The position numbers and the translations under genes are program-made. 40,414 nucleotides of DNA, taken from assembly GCF_014636095.1 (NCBI RefSeq), contig NZ_BMDV01000012.1, positions 1 through 40,414 of the forward strand, read 5' to 3'. This DNA is from Acinetobacter modestus (GTDB taxonomy: Bacteria; Pseudomonadota; Gammaproteobacteria; Pseudomonadales; Moraxellaceae). The notes under the pieces were generated by a model that had not been told where the DNA came from, searched no databases, and saw nothing but the letters and a program-made list of their open reading frames with translations. The first letter of the stretch is position 1. Each line of letters begins with the position of its first letter. Shown here in pieces: positions 37,423 to 40,414 of the stretch.

Positions 37423-37729
37423 ATGAGCAGTTTTGATATGTTTCGCCAATAAAATTGATCAAAAAACATTCGTTTTTGTATTTTTTCCTGATTTCTCAAT
37501 GGTCCAGATTCAGAAATAATCCCCAATTTCTGCGGACAACTCTTGGGATAAAATAGGCCAACTTTGTAAGCCAAAGCGTACATAGATTTAGATAATTTGC
37601 GGATTGGATAACTAAAATCTTAGTCCTATGATCAGACATAAGGGAACTGGATGTTTCCCAAAAAATAAGAATAAGAAAATTGTTCAAGGAATGGGCCTAG
37701 CTCTAACAATATAACGCACAACCCAATGT

Positions 37730-37760
37730 AAAAAGGCCCGACAGGATGTCGGGCTTTTTT
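37730..37760 (-). terminator. Terminator of the TIR operon
   Basis: GCCCGACA, loop GGA, TGTCGGGC, flanked by an A-run and a T-run. It lies 10 bases after the stop of the TIR-like gene. On the minus strand the stem is followed by five T's. Confidence 0.85.
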
Positions 37761-37770
37761 ATTGTCTAGA

Positions 37771-38655
37771 TTAGTTTAGCTTCGTAAAACCACTCATAAA
37801 ATAGATGTCATTATGTCCTCTATTATGTATTCCAAATACCTTGGCATTAGGGCCAACTATTAGGCCAAGAGAATTAGCACCATACAATGGTGGTAAAATA
37901 ACATCACTATCAGTATAAAAAATATTGTGTCTAGAAATCATAGGACTTTCATAATTATCTTTGGCCCCTTCAATCCATGCTTTGATTTCCCGTTCTGTTG
38001 CAGGACGAACAGTTGAATTAAAGTGCTCTAATATAATATTTTCTAACTTATGCTTTTCTTCTTCCGCTCTTTTTAGATCATGCGTCATGTTCCAGACTTG
38101 ACTTTCTAAATTGCGTATATGCTCAGTAGGAATATTTAAGGGTAAAGATTGTGGTTGTTCCGCTTGCTGCTGCTCTTGCATATAACCATTTATATTCATT
38201 CTAATACGACCGCAAGCTGTGCTAACCGCATCTAAAGGCTCTGTTCCCAACCTCTTTGGATCATAAGTACAGTAAGTTATTCCTGATAAATCTGTTGGGA
38301 TTCTTAAAGTTTTTTGATCCATACTTTCAGGACAAATAATAAAGCATTTTTCAATTCCTAAAGTTCCAACAAATAAACCTAATTCAAACAATACATTATC
38401 TCTAACAATACTATATGTATTCTCTCTAATAATAATTTCATCGTCTGGATGAAAAACAAAAATAGCAAAATTTACTTCATTTGCTTTTTTAACTAAGGTT
38501 GGAAAAGTGAAACTCGATGGATCAAAAGCATTATCCCATTGTGATACTTCACATGTAGTTGATAATTTTATATTTATTGCTTCAACTATATGAATTGACT
38601 CTGTTGAAGATGCAATAAATAACTTAGGTTTATTGATTTGCGTCATTACTACCAC
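37771..38655 (-). CDS. TIR-like nucleotide-binding protein (PF10137 type) with coiled coil and new C-terminal domain
   Basis: Residues 9-150 form a TIR-like fold of the 'predicted nucleotide-binding' class: PKLFIASSTES, EVSQWDNAFDPS, FAIFVFHPDDE, RDNVLFELGLFVGTLG (85-100) and PTDLSGITYCTYD. In TIR effectors of Pycsar and CBASS (PycTIR, Cap12) and in TIR-STING, the glutamate of the FELG motif, here E91, is the NAD-cleaving residue. A Gln-rich linker (159-172), a coiled coil (about 179-212) and an unassigned C-terminal domain (213-294; WIEGAKDNYES, GLIVGPNAKVFGIHNRGHNDIYF) follow. The start is M1 or M4 (38646), both inside the upstream membrane-protein gene. No cyclase is encoded nearby. The likely role is NAD-depleting or nucleotide-signal-binding effector of a plasmid defence or stability system. 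Confidence 0.85.
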   Translation of the reverse strand: MVVMTQINKPKLFIASSTESIHIVEAINIKLSTTCEVSQWDNAFDPSSFTFPTLVKKANEVNFAIFVFHPDDEIIIRENTYSIVRDNVLFELGLFVGTLGIEKCFIICPESMDQKTLRIPTDLSGITYCTYDPKRLGTEPLDAVSTACGRIRMNINGYMQEQQQAEQPQSLPLNIPTEHIRNLESQVWNMTHDLKRAEEEKHKLENIILEHFNSTVRPATEREIKAWIEGAKDNYESPMISRHNIFYTDSDVILPPLYGANSLGLIVGPNAKVFGIHNRGHNDIYFMSGFTKLN

Positions 38656-39256
38656 TAGATTTTGATGAATTAATATTCGTATTAGGCGATGTATTATTCT
38701 GGGAATTAGGTGTAAAAATTGCGTCCATTTTACTTAATACTTCTTTTCCAACAAAAGCAGCAGCAAGATTCCAAATTATTAGGGTTGAAACAATAGTGAT
38801 TAATGTTCCTTTACCCACTTCAGTTAACCAATAGCCCCAACCACGTTTATTCAAAGTACTAAGCTCTGTTTGAAGTTGGCCTTGATTAGTACGAATTTGT
38901 GTTTGTAGTTGAAGATATTCTTTTTTCATTTCAGAAGGTAGAGATGCCTCTAAACGGATCTCTACTTCTTTAAGCTTCTCACCATATGTAACATTCAAAA
39001 TATCTGTCAATATAGACTCAGCCTCATTCCTCAAACCATCTAACTGGGCAGGCATTAAATAAATGTCATTGAAAGTTTTTATTTCTTCAGGACTTGGATT
39101 ACCATTTTTTGAGGAAATAAATTCAATCTTTCTTTCCTTATATAAGATGTATGCAATGTAGCTAACTAGATTATGCTCATCATTATCATCTTTAGTAAGC
39201 TCTTGAAAAACATAGCTATATTTTTGATTTCTATTATTTTCTGTCTGAGTTGGCAT
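38630..39256 (-). CDS. Single-pass membrane protein, partner of the TIR-like protein
   Basis: This 208-residue protein has an N-terminal helical domain (20-92) with HNLVSYIAYILYKERKIEFI and ILTDILNVTYGEKLKEV, an amphipathic helix (95-137), one membrane helix (about 149-169, GTLITIVSTLIIWNLAAAFVG) and an Asn/Ser-rich tail. No enzymatic motif is seen. Its last 26 bases overlap the TIR-like gene and its first 23 bases overlap the 60-residue gene, so all three are coupled. It could be the membrane-bound sensor or a pore partner of the TIR protein. This is inference; the family is not recognised. Confidence 0.8.
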   Translation of the reverse strand: MPTQTENNRNQKYSYVFQELTKDDNDEHNLVSYIAYILYKERKIEFISSKNGNPSPEEIKTFNDIYLMPAQLDGLRNEAESILTDILNVTYGEKLKEVEIRLEASLPSEMKKEYLQLQTQIRTNQGQLQTELSTLNKRGWGYWLTEVGKGTLITIVSTLIIWNLAAAFVGKEVLSKMDAIFTPNSQNNTSPNTNINSSKSSGSNDANQ

Positions 39257-39416
39257 GGCGTTTCATTGAGTTATTAAAGGCAGAATTTACTTTATAAAGA
39301 TCAATATCTGATCCTTCTTTACTACAACCAGATGAGGTATTTGAGTTTGAGGTACTTGTACGTGAACCTTTTGCAATAGTAGCTTTACGAGTATCTTTTG
39401 TTGTGAAATACAACAT
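39234..39416 (-). CDS. 60-residue Ser/Thr/Lys-rich small protein leading the TIR operon
   Basis: This short gene has the best ribosome site of the region (GGAGGTGTTCT before ATG), which argues that it is truly translated. The next gene has none of its own and starts inside this one. The product (MLYFTTKDTRKATIAKGSR ... SGCSKEGSDIDLYKVNSAF) is hydrophilic, with basic residues early and an acidic patch SDIDLY. No fold or family is recognised. It may be a leader that couples translation, or a small regulator/antitoxin-like part of the system. Confidence 0.6.
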   Translation of the reverse strand: MLYFTTKDTRKATIAKGSRTSTSNSNTSSGCSKEGSDIDLYKVNSAFNNSMKRHANSDRK

Positions 39417-39502
39417 AGAACACCTCCATTAATCATTAGAAAGCTAAGTATTATAATACTTATTTAAAGTACCACATTGTATCTTCTTAACTACCACAAT
39501 CT

Positions 39503-39530
39503 ATTTAACATAAAATCTCTTATGCGCAGT
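39503..39530 (-). other. pdif site 3 (D-C orientation)
   Basis: XerD half ATTTAACATAA, spacer AATCTC, XerC half TTATGCGCAGT. The XerC half deviates from consensus at two positions. It lies 87 bases upstream of the TIR operon start and separates that cargo from the partition genes. Confidence 0.82.
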
Positions 39531-39684
39531 TCAGATGTTAGAAACAATTTAAAGTGTCTTGTCTGTATTCTCACCAATAAAAATGTCTAGTCTGTGATGA
39601 ACATCAACAGCCTACTATGGTTTTACTACATTCAATTAAGTTTTTTGAAACTAAAATAGTTTCAAATAAGTTCTATATTAGTTG

Positions 39685-39915
39685 TTATTCCTCACTTAAT
39701 TTCTTTAGTGCAAATCTAATAATTCCATTATGGGTTTGACCATATTTCTCTGCCAGTTCAGCTAATAACTTGTACTCATACTCATTCATCGGGATCGTAT
39801 GCGTCTTAAATTTTCTAGAAGCTTTCGGGTCTAATTTTGGTGTGAGCTGTTCATTAGCACCATTAATGAATGCTTCCTCAGAAAAAGGTTTCGTAGTTTC
39901 TCTTTTCTTAATCAT
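39685..39915 (-). CDS. Small RHH-like protein next to ParA
   Basis: This 76-residue protein has a disordered basic N-terminus (KKRETTKPFSEEAFINGANE) and a C-terminal fold reading RKFKTHTIPMNEYEYKLLAELAEKYGQTHNGIIRFALKKL, which fits a ribbon-helix-helix DNA-binding domain (beta strand, then two helices). Its start overlaps the parA stop by four bases. Small RHH proteins in this position act as ParB-type centromere binders or copy-number regulators on Acinetobacter plasmids. Confidence 0.78.
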   Translation of the reverse strand: MIKKRETTKPFSEEAFINGANEQLTPKLDPKASRKFKTHTIPMNEYEYKLLAELAEKYGQTHNGIIRFALKKLSEE

Positions 39916-40379
39916 GCCAGAAGCTCCTCCATGAATGCCTCAAATTCTTCTATTGCTTTTGGATTATTGGATTCAACTACACCTTTACCTTCAGCAGTGA
40001 CATCACGATAAACCTTGCGATCATGGATCACTGATGACAACGCTGTGAACAGTGGGAAGTCAGCTAGATAATCATTGGCTTGTTGTACTTCAGACACCGA
40101 TGGATTTGTTGGGGCCAATGTTAGTAATCCAAATGGCTTAAGTTCCTCATTAAAGGACTTGGCTTGGTCAATGACTTCTGACAGATGAGGCAAAGTATCC
40201 AAGTCGAATTGTGATGGTCTAAATGGTACTACCAGGTAATGTGCCGTTAACATTGCTGTTCTAAGCTCTTTGCTGTCATGTCCAGCAACATCGACAATTA
40301 CATAGTCATAACGGCACTGTTGCAAATAGGGATCTGAGTCAATGATTTTCCCTTCAAAAAAGCTTAGAGACCGAAAACT
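39912..40379 (-). CDS. parA: ParA-family partition ATPase, N-terminus missing or out of frame
   Basis: The frame covers the C-terminal two thirds of a ParA: Walker B region YDYVIVDVAGHDSKELRTA, VVPFRPSQFDLDTLPHLSEVI, LLTLAPTNPSVSEVQQANDYL and a C-terminal helix. The Walker A loop (KGG.GKT) is absent. Upstream of the TTG at 40325 the frame stays open for 18 codons (EGKIIDSDPYLQQ...) and then meets TAG at 40380-40382. Either a frameshift or an insertion has broken the gene, or an error exists near the edge. It is coupled to the RHH gene. Normal size would be about 210 residues. Confidence 0.75.
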   Translation of the reverse strand, partial: SFRSLSFFEGKIIDSDPYLQQCRYDYVIVDVAGHDSKELRTAMLTAHYLVVPFRPSQFDLDTLPHLSEVIDQAKSFNEELKPFGLLTLAPTNPSVSEVQQANDYLADFPLFTALSSVIHDRKVYRDVTAEGKGVVESNNPKAIEEFEAFMEELLA

Positions 40380-40414
40380 CTATTTACTAGCCAAACTTCT
40401 CCTAGAATATTACC

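Larger units (their letters stand above)
37328..37770. other. Gene-free stretch between pdif site 2 and the TIR operon
   Basis: There is no supportable gene. It holds two hairpin terminators (37390-37422 and 37730-37760). The small minus-strand frames here have no ribosome site and odd composition. No pdif site was found in this stretch. Confidence 0.6.

Noticed and set aside
37359..37687. Two small minus-strand frames (74 and 63 residues)
   Set aside because: They overlap each other and a terminator hairpin, lack ribosome sites and have no recognisable sequence.
37771..39256. Calling the TIR operon a Pycsar or CBASS system
   Set aside because: No cyclase, CD-NTase or ancillary ubiquitin-like gene lies in the operon or nearby; only the TIR domain type is shared.

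Overview
This window looks like part of a large plasmid from an Acinetobacter-type gammaproteobacterium. The evidence is AT-rich coding sequence of Moraxellaceae style, three XerC/XerD 'pdif' sites (a hallmark of Acinetobacter plasmids), a ParA/RHH-like partition pair at the right edge, a serine resolvase, and dense metal-resistance genes. No replication initiator, rRNA or tRNA gene is visible.

Positions 1-20,000 (copper/silver). A Tn21-subgroup Tn3-family transposon end (65-102) cuts off the 3' part of cusA. Leftward from there come cusB (with a C-terminal CusF-like domain), cusC and a Met-rich periplasmic protein, then a pco/cop operon (Met/His-rich small protein, multicopper oxidase with a decapeptide Met repeat, outer-membrane CopB). 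The divergent copRS two-component system follows. Next is a tight five-gene leftward operon of visibly higher GC: Met-rich periplasmic protein, DUF2933 protein, ICMT-like methyltransferase, Cu(I) P-type ATPase with YHS and heavy-metal-binding N-terminal modules, and a DUF4010 membrane protein. A DUF2789 gene and an IS5-family element (16984-17841) separate this from rightward copC-copD, a CopZ-like chaperone and a second Cu ATPase with two almost identical HMA domains. Four copies of a CusR/CopR-like palindrome (8719, 16101, 17867, 19585) sit in front of these blocks and suggest one regulon.

Positions 22,700-34,300 (Co/Zn/Cd/Ni). czcCBA is flanked by two small His-rich membrane proteins, followed by a HupE/UreJ-like protein, a membrane-anchored beta-rich protein, an NreB-type MFS exporter with a His-rich tail, a YqaA/DedA-like protein and a 41-residue YHYH-type peptide. 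An RcnR-type sensor with all four ligand positions (H3, C35, H60, H64) is divergent from a DmeF-like CDF exporter. A G-tract operator-like sequence lies between them.

Positions 34,300-40,414 (plasmid accessory/backbone). There is a dsbA gene with a gene fragment beside it, an outer-membrane-protein remnant, a resolvase, a one-gene pdif cassette (DUF1232/YkvA), then a three-gene overlapping operon bounded on its upstream side by another pdif site: a 60-residue peptide with a strong Shine-Dalgarno sequence, a single-pass membrane protein, and a TIR-like protein with the conserved FELG..G motif. This last operon is the best candidate for an undescribed (probably defence-type) system. The window closes with an RHH-like small protein and a ParA whose N-terminal part is broken or out of frame at the edge.
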